Of a DNA stretch of 64,000 bases, positions 1 to 11,279 are shown one piece after another. This stretch comes from Straminergon stramineum. Lineage: Eukaryota > Streptophyta > Bryopsida > Hypnales > Calliergonaceae. Within the stretch, counting starts at the first letter, position 1; every line of letters begins with the position of its first letter. The notes under the pieces were generated by a model. The model had not been told where the DNA came from, searched no databases, and worked only from the letters and a program-made list of their open reading frames with translations. The DNA lies in contig OY987273.1 in NCBI GenBank assembly GCA_963920665.1, positions 498,501 through 562,500 on the forward strand, given 5' to 3'. A program made the translations under genes and the position numbers.

Positions 1-1111
1 GCCTCTACTTCTTTTGTGAGGCTGTACTACAGGATGGTGGATCTAGTGTTGTACTCTACCATTTTTGCATCACTTAGAAGTTCCACATCATACTAGAGGT
101 GGAACAAGTAAGGACCAATCGGGCTGGTCTTTGCCTTTCCCACATTGGCGGCAAGCTTGGAGACTACCGTTCCAATCACTTTGCCCCAGTTGACTAGTCT
201 ACCCTCCATAGCACCAAAGATGGTGTTGGCTACTGTAACCATAATCCGAGTAGGCTTTTCCGGATATAGGATGGGGATTAGGAACTCTAGGACTCGCTTC
301 TGCCTTGCATCTAGGTAGTCGTTGATAGCATACCCTTCCTTAGAATGGGCTGCATTCCTAAACTTTCCTAGTACAAACTTATCCGTCCGGGAGGCTGATC
401 CGGATCCCTTCTTGGGGAATCCGTAAACCTTGGCCCAGACCTCGTAAGTCCATGTTTTGGGTCACTCTCTCACTGTCAACTCGTACTGATTCGAGGCACC
501 TACAATAAGCTCCTGAATCATCCTATCATTTTTCTCTATCCATGGCCTCAAAAACAGGTCGATACATGCTATCTCACTCAGATCATCCTCCAATTGTCAT
601 TGCTCTCTCAGCCTTTCCGGGATGGTTGGACAAACCGTTCGCCTTGTCACCAACAGTTTCTGGATATCCCCCTCTACCATTGCAAACTAAAGACTAGGCC
701 AAGATTTGGACAATTAGTAGCTCCTGAAGCAATCACTAACTCACCACTCTTTCTTTGAACTATACGTGCACAAAATAGTTGTGGAAGAAAGAGGAAGAAC
801 AAATGAGAGTGGCAGGGTTAAGTACCCGTCATCTTACCGATCGTTCTTGAAGCGGACCGTTTACCCATAATGGATCCCTATTTTCCTAGACCAGAACTCT
901 AGACTGTAGGCTGTCGCTATCCGGGTTTTTAGAATCCGGTTCCGTCCTGGATCATGTTACGGAACACCTGGAGCATTCTCTTAGCCTTAGGGAGATGTTT
1001 AGGCTAAGAGGATTCTAATCTTGTTTTCCTATTAGAATTTTGGAAATTTTTTGTATAACTATAAACTGTTTACTATTAACCCAGGATATTTCGGGATTAC
1101 AGTTCGCAATA
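1..1111 (-). mobile_element. R1-A: truncated copy of the R1 repeat element (5' part)
   Basis: This is the 5' third of an element whose complete copy lies at 58872-62398 and a near-complete one at 40732-44194. It runs on the minus strand and is cut by the window edge. The outer end aligns with the other two copies: GATTAC-agt-TCGCAATA here against GATTAC-ggc-TCGCGACA in R1-C, so the terminal CGACA has become CAATA by two transitions. The minus-strand ORF starts at ATG 680 (MVEGDIQKLLVTRRTVCPTI) and reads through about 220 codons to the window edge, with stops at a few positions. It matches R1-C residue by residue in the stretch that includes NTIFGAMEG and VNWGKVIG. The element abuts an FCP1-like pseudogene that resumes at 1112, so it probably inserted into that gene. 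The product is not recognised. Confidence 0.8.
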
Positions 1112-2940
1112 ATAGGGTCAAAGACAATGTTCTGTGCCTTCGAAATCCCACGATCATTGGACCTCAAGCGGTCTTCACTAGGCAAAATGCAGGCGAATTC
1201 CTCCGACAAGTTTCAGAGATTGTGGACAGGGTGGTAGTCTAGACTTCCATGCTATAGTCCAATGCGGAACTGATTGCGACTTACCTTTTCAACAGTTGCA
1301 GAGCTCCCTTTGATATCATGGCTCAAGAACATTGCAGAAAGATAGAGAGATCACCAGGGAACTTTCTGTTGTTTGGGTATAAAGGGGTGTTCCTTAAGGT
1401 TCTCTCGAAGCAACTGTTCTCTAATCCTAGTGGAGGCACGTCTTTTACCAAGGACAACACCCTTCTCATTGACAACTCTCCGGAAAAGAGTGTTTGCAAT
1501 GAGAATGGCAACATGATCTTCCTAGAAACTTGGTCGCAGATGAAACAAAGGGACAACGTCCTCTTGGAGACCCTCCTGCCGTGGCTTCAAGGTTTAGAAT
1601 CTAATTATGAATTGGGACGACTATGAGAATATGTCGATAGTAATCACATTGGAGTGAAACCGCTCAACGCTCTTGACTACAATCACAAGCGCATCATAGA
1701 CATGATGAGGGACTCAGCCCAAAATGTCAAGGCGCGCTTTGAACTTCCTATAGTGAACTGCGTGATAGAGCCGGCCCATTGTAGGAGATAGACTTATTCA
1801 TCACTTGCCTTCTGTTTAATCGAATTGGAAGTGATATTTTATGTGTTACAGTCTTGTACAAACAACATTCGTTTGTTAATAAATATTTTGAGATTTGAGT
1901 TTGTCATCCAATTCTAGGTCACTCTCTATTTCCAGAATTCCATCCTAAGTCTCTTGTTTCTTATTCAAAATTTCTTTGCGTTTGGTATTCGACGAACGGT
2001 GATGTGTGGGAGCCTTGTGTAATTTACATGTACTACAAGTTGAGGCTGCTCATGTAGTCGTCTTTGTCAAAAGGTAGAGGTTGACGCGAAGCTTGGCATC
2101 TAGATCACTAAAGTCTTTCTTGAGGCAATCAGACTCCACAGGAGGGAGCTGCAGTACCGCTCCGATTTCCAAACCCTACATGTTGCACTCTACCACGGAT
2201 GCGATGTCCACGACCATAGATTATTCTAAGGGCAACGTCAATGACAGAGTCATGGACAATCCACCAAGTTGAGGACCGCTAAGGACCCCCATCTACTCGT
2301 TGTCCGCACTCAAACAAACATCTTCAACTCGAGTAGGATCGTTCTTGCCAACTCTGTGGACGGAGGCAATGACAAACCGGAAACTCAACCTCCCCATCGG
2401 TGAGGGGACAAGCCATCCTCGCGTTGGGGATGATATTCCATGCAGCTTTGAGTACTAGTTTGTGTGTGAGGTGAAAGCACCCTTCTCTTTCAAGGATCCG
2501 AAGGCGAGTGCAGCAATTGGAGGGGCTTACTTCAACCCAAGGATAGCCGACTTGGTTTGGCGTTGTCTATGGGAGCAAGACGGTCTCCCTCTATAGATAA
2601 TCTTTTCCAACAAAGGGCTCTCAGAGGCCACCGATGATCAACAAATTCGAAATCAACTAGATTTGGAAACCCATACATAACCAATGTGAATAGATCACTG
2701 CCAAGGCCGCCTCCTCAACAAGCCAAGTCTATTTCCGCCTACAGGGGTACTCCAAACACTCGGAAAGAGAATGGCATGAAGAATGGCTCTTCAAATTCAG
2801 ACCTCTACGGCATGTTTGTCTTTGGAAGTGATCTAAGCTATCCTTCTCGACGCGATGATATCTTTAGAGGCCTAGCAAAGTTGAAAGTGGTAGAAGAGTC
2901 GAAGAACAATTGTATAGCCAAAATCAATACATAGGGGAGA
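1112..2940 (+). pseudogene. FCP1-like (HAD-superfamily CTD-phosphatase-like) pseudogene, copy 1
   Basis: One frame from about 1112 to 1791 reads through the FCP1 homology fold: EFLRQVSEIVD, then VVV*TSML*SNAELIATYLF, then PFDIMAQEHC, then FLKVLSKQLF, then NTLLIDNSPEK (HAD motif III region), then NMIFLETWS and LLPWLQGL. In the family these read VVVWTSM, MGQEHC, FLKDLS, NTLLIDDSP and TAIF. In-frame stops at the W of VVVWTS (TAG) and after GLESNYELGRL (TGA) show it is dead. The 5' part with the catalytic DxD is missing and was probably displaced by R1-A. A further block at 2081-2272 (KPYMLHSTTDAMSTTIDY) matches the exon downstream of the second copy (GHIMYSTATTRLTMDF, 28.1 kb), so 2.0-2.94 kb is likely later exons of the same gene. 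FCP1-type enzymes dephosphorylate the RNA polymerase II CTD; the role of this mobile-like family is unknown. Confidence 0.6.
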
Positions 2941-3531
2941 AAGTCAAGTCTCAAGAGCCTTAGGTTTCCGAGCCCACCTTACTATTAATAGTTTGGTATA
3001 TAAAATATAAAAAATAAATTTTTAGAAAAGTTGAGTGCTTCATGTATAGTAAGCTTCTTCCTTTTAACATAGATTTAAAAAATGAAACCATTCATAATTC
3101 ATTCATTTCAAGTGAATAGGAGAGCAATAGTTACATTTTCTTTGTGTATCCTAGCTCTCAAGTAAATCAAGCTTATTGAATGTAAATTCACTCACTTTTC
3201 TATTTCTTGACTACTTCTTCAAAGATCAGGGGATTGAAATCCTCCTTGCTAGTTCCAAGTCGAATGCAGTAACATATTCATAAGATTCGCGGATTCTTGA
3301 AGGTTAGGCTCCATTTATCTTTGGATTCAACAACTTTTCTTTCAATAAAGCTTCGCACTCCAGTTTTCAAAGTCTCAAAATGACCATATTGTCTCAATTT
3401 AACGAATAAGGCCTTTTTTGTGTTTTGTAGAGAAGTAAGAGGACGAAAGAAAGGACCATCATTTAAAACTTATGGTTGGGGGGAACATGGATAGAATGTA
3501 GGAGCGCTTAATCTATGGCAAGACCTATGAT
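2941..3531. other. AT-rich spacer
   Basis: No coding sequence is recognised. At about 3385-3420 the text TTGTCTCAATTTAACGAATA followed by AGGCC recurs in reverse complement at about 19213-19250, beside the DUF7869 gene. It may be an old transposon end. Confidence 0.5.
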
Positions 3532-4740
3532 ATGAATGATATAGAGAACATCAATTGGGCCTTGGAACCAAAAGAAGGATGGGGCCCTTACAATACGTTT
3601 TTAGCTCACTTCCATCAGCACGACAAACAGCTTGTGTCGGGTAGTTTTCCAAATACTCCCATCTTGGAAGGTCATTGTTCTCTTTGCCAACGTCGTTTTG
3701 GGCCCAAAGGAGCTATAGCATTGAGTTAGTGTCGCCACACTTTTCATGTCTTTTGCATTCAAAGATTGGCGAAATTTCTACACCGTTGTCCGTTGTGTCG
3801 CATTCCTCTAAGTCCAAGGTTTTATGAAATGCTTGGGATTTTGCATCATATGCCATTGGGACACAAATACAATCAATGGACCCTTCCACTTGACCAAAGG
3901 CCGTACAATTTCCAAAACTACTTACATTCGTGAAAACCAATGAAGTGGGATGTTGAAGAATAATTTCATGAGATGTCCGATGGCCCTACCGCCCCTAAGG
4001 ATAAGTTCTTCTAGATGACGCAAGATGAGGAGGTGGAGTTGCGTGCCTTTCAGATCCCTAATAGCAAGTCTCGAGAATTGTTTTGTCGTAGCATAGGAGG
4101 GCATTGAAGCTCACAACATCAAAAATTCTTCCGAATTCCCGAAAAAGAATGGATTAAGCAAGGTCCAAATGATCTCTTGGTAGAGATGAAGCAAAATCTT
4201 GAGGTCATTAAGCAATTGGAGGGATACAATACAGAATTGATAGGGCAGGCCTTTATTTTATCAAAATTAGAAGAAGCAGCAAAAGTTTGTTCTGTAGTGG
4301 ACCTATATAGTAACTCCATAACAGAGAATAAAATGGAAGACGTTGCCAAGGCATTTGACATAAGGATGAATGAGGTTATAATGAAGTGGAGGTCGTATTT
4401 AGAGGAGGGAAATGACCCCTTTTGGCTCCATGTGAAATGTGAGGATGCAATGATAAACAAACTCATGGATGACGTAGATCATGTTGTGATGGCTTTGAAG
4501 GCCCACGAAGTGGACATAACTCCAAAGAAGAAGAGTAAACGAAAGATTGAAGAGGAAGATGACTACTCTCCGGAAACAAAACGGCAATTTGAGAGGGTTG
4601 ACATAGAGGTAGAAGCTAGCCTTGGAGGGACAAGTGGTAGACGTAGTCCTCTCTCGCACCCTCGCCGAACAAGTAGAAGACTCATGGAGAAGGAAGGGAC
4701 ATCTAGTGACGTAGAGGAAAATAATGGTGGCCAAAACTAA
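3532..4740 (+). pseudogene. RING-H2 zinc-finger protein pseudogene, single frame with five stops
   Basis: A single frame of about 403 codons runs from ATG 3532 to the TAA ending at 4740 without any frameshift. In-frame stops lie at 3727 (TAG), 3931 (TGA), 3961 (TAA), 4012 (TAG) and 4105 (TGA). Residues about 48-90 form a RING-H2 finger: GHCSLCQRRF, then *CRHTFHVFC, then HRCPLCRIPL, giving C-x2-C, C-x-H, H-x2-C and C-x2-C ligand pairs. All eight zinc ligands are present, but the first stop falls immediately before the third cysteine. The C-terminal half (from about 4177) is open, helical (MEDVAKAFDIRMNEVIMKWR) and ends in a basic stretch, TPKKKSKRKIEEEDD, that looks like a nuclear localisation signal. 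RING-H2 proteins are usually E3 ubiquitin ligases. The partner C-terminal domain is not recognised. Upstream codons may also belong to it. Confidence 0.6.
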
Positions 4741-5574
4741 GAGGGGAATGTTGAATTTCATAGCATAGATTTATATAGTTATCTTCATTAGATGAAATAT
4801 GGCCATTTAGAAGATTGCGAGTTCCTTGCAATGGGGAACTTGGCGAATTGCGCTACTTTAGCATGTTGATGTGGTCGAGAGGTGGCCACATCAGATTTTT
4901 TTTTTTTTAAATTTTTTTTTGTTCAACTTCTTTTGCAATTTCAGGGCAAAATACATACATATATATATGTATTTTTTTAGTCTTTATGACGGTTGACTGT
5001 AGTCAACCGTTCCCTCACTATTGCGGGAACAAAATGGGGGACAGGCCTAAAGTGTCCCTCTAAATCTCTTAGAAAACATCTAATGTGTGGCATTGAAAAT
5101 ATAATTATGCATTGTATGCTTCAGAAGTTTTCACAACTAGGACATCGTCAACCATATACATGGAGATGTACTTGTAATGAATATACATGTATGCAAGGAA
5201 AATATGTTTTAATTTCAGTTCGTTTTATATATATATGTTTGCTTCATTATTATAATTTCAATTGATTATGTTGAATTCAAGGATACATGCTCTATCCAAT
5301 TTCTACTTTAATATTCGTTCAAAATTGAAATGAGTATTTTATTATACCACTTTGTACTTGTTTTGTAATCCTTTGATAAATGTTAATCCAATAATCTTTA
5401 CACCTTGGCCACTTTGAACTACAAAACTGATTTTAAAGAAGACAACTCATCTATTTGTTTGTCTCGTCCTTTGACAATTGTCCAACAGTAACTTTCAAAC
5501 CATAGAGTGCTCAACACCTCAAAAGCATAAGAACAAGAAAGAAGACATTTGCATGCACTACTAATAAACTAAAC
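4741..5574. other. AT-rich spacer with T tracts
   Basis: No gene is recognised. It has a short hairpin at about 4869-4893 (GATGTGG...CCACATC), an oligo-T stretch at about 4897-4920, and the palindrome listed separately. Confidence 0.5.
4989..5010. repeat. Perfect 10-bp-arm palindrome with two inverted W-box cores
   Basis: Left arm ACGGTTGACT, spacer GT, right arm AGTCAACCGT; the arms are exact reverse complements. Each arm contains TTGAC, the core bound by plant WRKY factors, in inverted orientation. It lies 250 bp downstream of the RING-H2 pseudogene. A regulatory role is inference. Confidence 0.7.
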
Positions 5575-8500
5575 GTTAAGATTTCCAAAGGCTAGGAGCT
5601 GCAATTTTTGTGTCCCTTGCTTGGTAATGCATAGTTTAGTGGACAAGGGGGCTTTGATTTCCAAGGCTTCACACACGCAATATATTTCATATATGTGACT
5701 TGATCGATTGATTGAAACTTGAGATGGGATTAAAACTTGAACTTGAAGGAAGCTTTTCACAATAAGTAAGGAGTTCTTTAGTTGGTATAGTGTTCCATCA
5801 AGCGGTAAAGTACAATGCAAGGCATGTAACTTGGTGTTTGCAAATTGGAAGTGTCGCATGTTGAATCACCTAGGATATGAAGGCAAAGATAGTATTCAAG
5901 ACAAAAGAGTAAGCCTATGTCTAAAATTGACATTGTCAATTCGAAGTCTTTTTGGCTTTGTAAAGGGATTCCACCAAGATCAACCCTTGACAACATGGAT
6001 GGTCTAAACATAGTGAGAGTCGCTAGCAATATCTCAAATGGAAGGGACTCACCACATTCAATACAAGAAGATTCAAGCCCAATGCCACAACATATAGGTC
6101 ATGTATCTTGAGGGATAAATCATAATGCTAAAACATCAAGTGGACAATGTCCAACCCTATCGTCTTCCATGAGTAGGCCTCAATGACAAAGCCGGCTAGT
6201 AGATGGTTTTGAAGAAGTAGATAGATGGAATGTAGATGCAATGTGGGCTAATTTCTTCTATTTGACAAACATACCATTTGTAGTTTCTCGGTCTACGGCA
6301 TTCAAAGAAGCTGTAAAAAAGACAACCAAGTTCAAAAAGCCATACAACCCTCTAATGTACCTTCCTCTACGAACAATATTGTTGGACCAAGCATAGGCAA
6401 ATCTTGCGGTGAAGCTACATAAGAGGACTAGAGATAGTATAAGAAAATTTGGTGAAACCCTCTCTATTGATGGACGCAGCTCGATTACAAATCGGCCATT
6501 GGTAAATGCCATGCTTGTGTCTTCCACAGGGGAGCAATTCTTAGGATCCGTGGATACAAGTGGGTTAAAAAAAAATAGAAAGTATTTGGCGACTATTTTG
6601 GACGAATTCATGTAGAAGGTGGAGCTGGAGAATGTGGTACAAATCACAACAGACAATGCTCTTGTGAACCCCATAGCATGTAGAATTATAACAAAGAAGT
6701 ATCCTCATATTTCTTTTCAAGGTTGCATGGTGCACACCTTGAAGTTGTTGCTTAAAGATTGGGAAAAGCAAGCTTGATGATAGACATAGTGGAAAAAACC
6801 CACACGGTTCTTACGTTTTTCAAGAAGTGCAACATGCCACTTGCAATATTTCGGACTTACAAAAGGACCTCAGCTTGTTGATGCTAGGGGAAACAAGATT
6901 TTCCTCGAATTTCATTGTTCTTAATCATTTGTTAAAGGTAAAGGGAGCACTCCAACAAAGTTTGACAGATCCGCGTTGGAAACAATATGTGAGGACGTTG
7001 AAGGACAAGAAAACAAAAAGTGGCACAAAGTCTCGAGAGACGAAGAAGATAATAAACAATGAGCATTTTTGGAGGCATTGCACCAATTTTGTTGACTTGA
7101 TGGGCGTCGTTGTGTATGGCCTACATGATTTAGATGCAAAGATGCCATGCACAAGCAAGGTTTTACATATTATGTGAAAAATACAAAAACATGTGGCAGA
7201 TTTAGAGAATTGTGCCTTTTTGGTTAAGCCTTGAGCTTGCCAAATCACTTAGAGAGGTGTTCCAAGTCCGATGGGAAATGGTAGAGAGCAATCTCCATTA
7301 TGTAGGAGCTCTCTTGAACCCCTACCTACTTCAAGATAAAGAACTAGCCGATGGTCTTTAAGCAACCAATGCATGCAAGTGTGTTCTTGTGTGTATTTGT
7401 AAATGTGGGGACTATGCAAAAATTATGAAGGAGTTTATGGCTTTTTGACATAGGGAGCCTCCTTTCCACAACTTGTTGGATCCAAGTGAACAAAAATTAT
7501 CGGCACATGCTTGGTGGGATTTTGAAGGCACTTGTGGGAAGCTAATTGCTTCAATTGCAAGGAGAATATTGGGCCAACCAATATCCTCATCTTCATGTGA
7601 ATGAAATTGGAGTAGCTATTCTTTCGTTTACAACAAATCTTGAAACAAGTTGAAAACAAAGAGAGCCATGGATTTGGTGTATGTGTACACGAATTCAAGA
7701 GTCTTGGCCACATCAAAGGAGAAGGATGAAAAGAAGTGGTACCTTGAAAATGCACCACTTGAAAATGTAGAATGACAAGAACCTAAGGGGTTTGAGGTGG
7801 AAGATGAGAGTAGCGAAGACGATAAAGACAAAGAAGGTGTTGATGTTGACGAAAATGAGGAATATGGACACGAAGCAAGTGAGGATGACTCAATCTTTGA
7901 TGAAGAAGAGGATATGGATGGTGACATGTACGATTTGGGAGGTGAATCATTTGAGAGAGGAAATATGTACGATGATGACGTTAGCAACAATGACTGAGAT
8001 GAGTACGACTTTCCACTAGACAACGACCATTGTGGAAACGATGAAGGTGTACCTTCCGTAGCAAGATTTGTAGATGGAAGCGGATTTCTGAGCAACGATA
8101 AGGTTCTAAAGACAAACAAGGAGGATACAAATGTCCAAAGAGCGGCTCCTATTGGGACTATAGGTGCCTATAGTGGAACTTTGGAAGCACACGAAGTGAT
8201 TGGAAGTGACAAGTCTCTGTCTCTGGCAATGGCCCAAGTAGAAAAGAATGATGAACTAAATGACTGGGAGCAAACAAATATAGAGAAGACGAGCGTGAAG
8301 TTTGGAGGAGGATTGGAGAGCAAAAGTAGTTGGGAATCGAGTACCTTGAATCCTAAAGCAAATGTTACAAGGAACAATGTAGGTTCTCATTCTATAGAAT
8401 GCAGAAGCCCAAATTTGCTTCACAAAGGGTCAAAGGCCAAGGGACCAATGAAAGCATGCCAAGTTTGCAACATCCAACGTACAGCAGTCCTCAAATAGTT

Positions 8501-9056
8501 CTATGTTCCTTTTTTAAGAATGGGAGTATCACTTTGTTGGGTTTAGAAAATTCTCAATGTCGACCACGGGTTGTGAATATTTCAAAAGAAATAGGACGTA
8601 TGGAGAATTCAAGATTAAACATTACTTCATTCATTGATAGCAAGGAAGATGAGACATTGGCATCAATACTGAAGAAGCAAGAAGCTTGCCAACCACAACC
8701 TTCCATTAGGCCATGTAACCCTCAATTGCAATCCTCGAATGCAAGAGAGGCATTTTCATCAGAGGGACAAAAGGTAGGAAAAACAATGATGAAAGAAACT
8801 CCTAAACCTAAGAACAAATGAGTAATGGAGCCACTTGCCATCTCTCCAAATAAGAAAGTAAATGTAGGAAGACCCCTACTTGATAAGCGTATGCCTATTC
8901 CGGAGCTTCCCTTTCGAAAAGAAAAAAGAGGGGGAGATGAATCACCTCCATTGGACGATGAAGAGAACATGTCAATGGACAATGACGATGGATTCCAATC
9001 AAGAGACTATAGTAGTGGGGCAAAGGTGAAAGGAGATAGTGATTACCACCCTTAGG
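5575..9056 (+). pseudogene. hAT-superfamily transposase (DUF659 type), copy 1
   Basis: Order of parts: a BED-like zinc finger at 5809-5880 (VQCKACNLVFANWKCRMLNH; one expected His is Cys); DUF659 core at 6250-6780 (RKFGETLSIDGRSSITNRP, then TTDNALVN, then FQGCMVHTLKLLLKDW); the middle domain at 6800-7180; and the hAT C-terminal dimerisation region at 7490-7750 (AHAWWDFEGTCGKLI, then SSSCE*NWSSYSFVYN, then DLVYVYTNSR). A long acidic tail follows (7790-9056, FDEEEDMDGDMYD). Such proteins cut and paste hAT DNA transposons through an RNase-H-like fold. It is broken by many in-frame TGA/TAG/TAA codons and some frame changes. CE*NWS is CERNWS in the family, so CGA became TGA. The upstream 5585-5660 region is also shared with copy 2, so the element begins near 5575. 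Terminal inverted repeats and target duplication were not identified. Confidence 0.85.
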
Positions 9057-10444
9057 AATTTAATCTTGGAAGGGGCTTGCACCTAGGACATTTATAGGTG
9101 CTCAAATTCTTTTGATTCATAGAGATGATGAGCTAAGAAACGTTAGTGGTACAAGTTGTTCAATTTATCTTGAAGAAATATATGACACTATCCAATTCCC
9201 TTACTTGACTTACTTGTCCGGTTTTTGTTCCAAGTGACATTCAAGAAAATCTTTTGTTTTTTGAACAACATTCCAGAAATTTTCATTTAGTTCATTGTGG
9301 GATTTTTGTTATGAATTTTAAATAAATTGAACAAGATAATTTCTAAAGCAATAGAACTCTATGAAATTAGTAACTAACCTTGCAACAAAACTTAAATCTG
9401 CCAATGTTACACTCCCCTCGTGTTTTTTTGTTTCTTTTGGACCAATGGTACTATAGCCTTTCTTTCAATAAGGTTCTGAGGTTCTTAGCTCCTTCAATTT
9501 GGGGGCTTGCATAGTTGCATCAAAAGAGGCTGTGAGTGTTTATTTACCCACCCGTGGTAAACAACTTCTACAACAGGTTCTTTTTGTTTTATCTTAATTT
9601 TATTTACTAATGGGTGTCTAAGCATTGTCCACTGAGCCTTCCAAGCAATGGACTCTTTTCCTAAATCATAAGCAAAAAAACATCATTGAAAACAAACATA
9701 TTCACAAAGATGAGTTCTAAATAACATAAAAATTTTCTACTAAATTTGTATTAATTGACCTACTTTGAAAATTAATATAATTTAGATTATTTAGTAACTT
9801 ACCTCATACTGGAAGTTATTTTGCTCGTTGTTGTATAAATCATCGATTTCTCCTTCATTTGCCATTTTTTTGCTTACAGCTTAAAGAGTGGATTTTAATT
9901 ACAAGTTAGTAGAATATGGCTAACGGAGATTTTTTTCTATCCCTTCACTATTTAAACTTATTCTATTCTACAAGTTGATTTGGAAGGATATGGTTTTCGA
10001 TAAGATTTCACTAATTCAAGGCAACTTTCTAATCTATCCTATTTTCTATGGTTCTAATTGGTTCTTTAAGATTTTCTTGATTTCTATCTAATTTCTATCT
10101 AAACTCAAGCTTTTGTACTCCTTCTTCATTCTATCATGCAACTTTGAGTTTGTGACTTCTAATCTTGTTGTGCACTTGCTACATTTCTAAGAGAGAAAGA
10201 GTGGTGAGATTAGTGTTGGTTGCTATTTTTCTCCAAACTATGATAGTTTTCCTTTTCAACCTATTCCTATGACTAACCTATTTTAATTCTACTTGAAACT
10301 TGTTTGGTTTTGGTTTTGGTTTGGTACCTCTCTATTCTTCCTCTCTTCTACTTTCCATAGATTGATTCTACCTTCTACCTTAGTTCTAAAAAAAACAAAA
10401 AAAACAAAAAAAAATTGAAAGAAACTTCAAATTTCTTGAGAGGG
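9057..10444. other. AT-rich spacer
   Basis: No gene is recognised. A short text, CCTTCCAAGCAATGGACTC, near 9637 recurs near 17109, which suggests remnants of the same old repeat. The last 60 bases before the GC-rich block are oligo-A runs (10388-10420). Confidence 0.5.
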
Positions 10445-10830
10445 GAGGGGATTAATTCCTCCCTTGGCTCCTGCTGCGGCTTGTGGGCTGCAGCTTGCAG
10501 CCTTGCAGTGCTTACAGGCGGGGGCTTCCTTGCGGGCGAGGGTCTCCCAGCAGCTGGCCGGGCGGGGCCTCCCCTTCACCACCGGGGGCCTCCCAACAAG
10601 CAGGAGGGGGCTCCCCTGACCTGGGGCTTCCCTGAGCCACCACTTGGCCGGGGCTCCCCAGCTGGCGGGGCTCTGCTGCCAGGCGGGGATGCCTACAGCT
10701 CCCTGCCGGGTGGAGCTCCTGCAACTCCCTGCCAGGCGGGGCTTCTGACGGGGCCGGGGCTCCCTTTCCTGGAGGGACTCCCTGCTTGCGGAGGCTCTGC
10801 CTCACCGTCGGAGTCCCCTGGCCTTGGTAG
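10445..10830. repeat. Isolated GC-rich minisatellite-like block
   Basis: About 385 bp of strongly GC-rich sequence is embedded in a very AT-rich region. It is made of degenerate short repeats around GGCGGGGCTCCC. It is bounded by an A-rich run on the left (10388-10420) and a T-rich run on the right (10833-10880). ORFs on both strands are Gly/Pro/Ala-rich and low-complexity, as expected from composition alone, so I do not call a gene. Confidence 0.75.
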
Positions 10831-11155
10831 ATTGTTTCATTTTTATTTATTTTTTATTTATTTTTTTCTATTTTTTGTCTAAATTTCAAAGAAAGCTTCC
10901 ATGGAAATTAGTTCCTCTACCTTCTATGAAACTTAGTCCCTCTATCTTCTATGGAACTAAAAGATTTGTGAGAAAGAGAATGTGATGAGATTTTGTTTTT
11001 GTTTTTTTTATGCTAACTTGATGAACTTCTAACAATTTTGTTTTTGAGAGAAAATTTTAGGACTCTAAAGTTCAAAGCTTCACCATGTGGGAAACTTTTG
11101 ACCAACTAATATAGCATTTCTAAACTTGGAGGTAAAAGCTCCGCCGTATTTCTAC

Positions 11156-11279
11156 CAAAGCCCACTAAATTTCTATCTAATTCTAAAAACCAAAGTCAAA
11201 GCTTTGCCGTGTTCCTTCAAAGCCCACTAAATTTCTATCTAATTCTACAAACTAAATTCAAAGCTTCGCCGTGTTATAG
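11156..11279. repeat. Tandem repeat, two copies of 62 bp
   Basis: CAAAGCCCACTAAATTTCTA recurs at 11156 and 11218, and each copy ends with a variant of AAAGCTTYGCCGTGTT. A third, more diverged partial copy (TTCAAAGCTTCACCATGTGG) precedes it near 11070. Confidence 0.75.

Noticed and set aside
10415..10882. A 155-codon Gly/Pro/Ala-rich protein in the GC-rich block
   Set aside because: Both strands are open only because of composition; the C-terminus is translated T-rich simple sequence. No domain or start context supports a gene.
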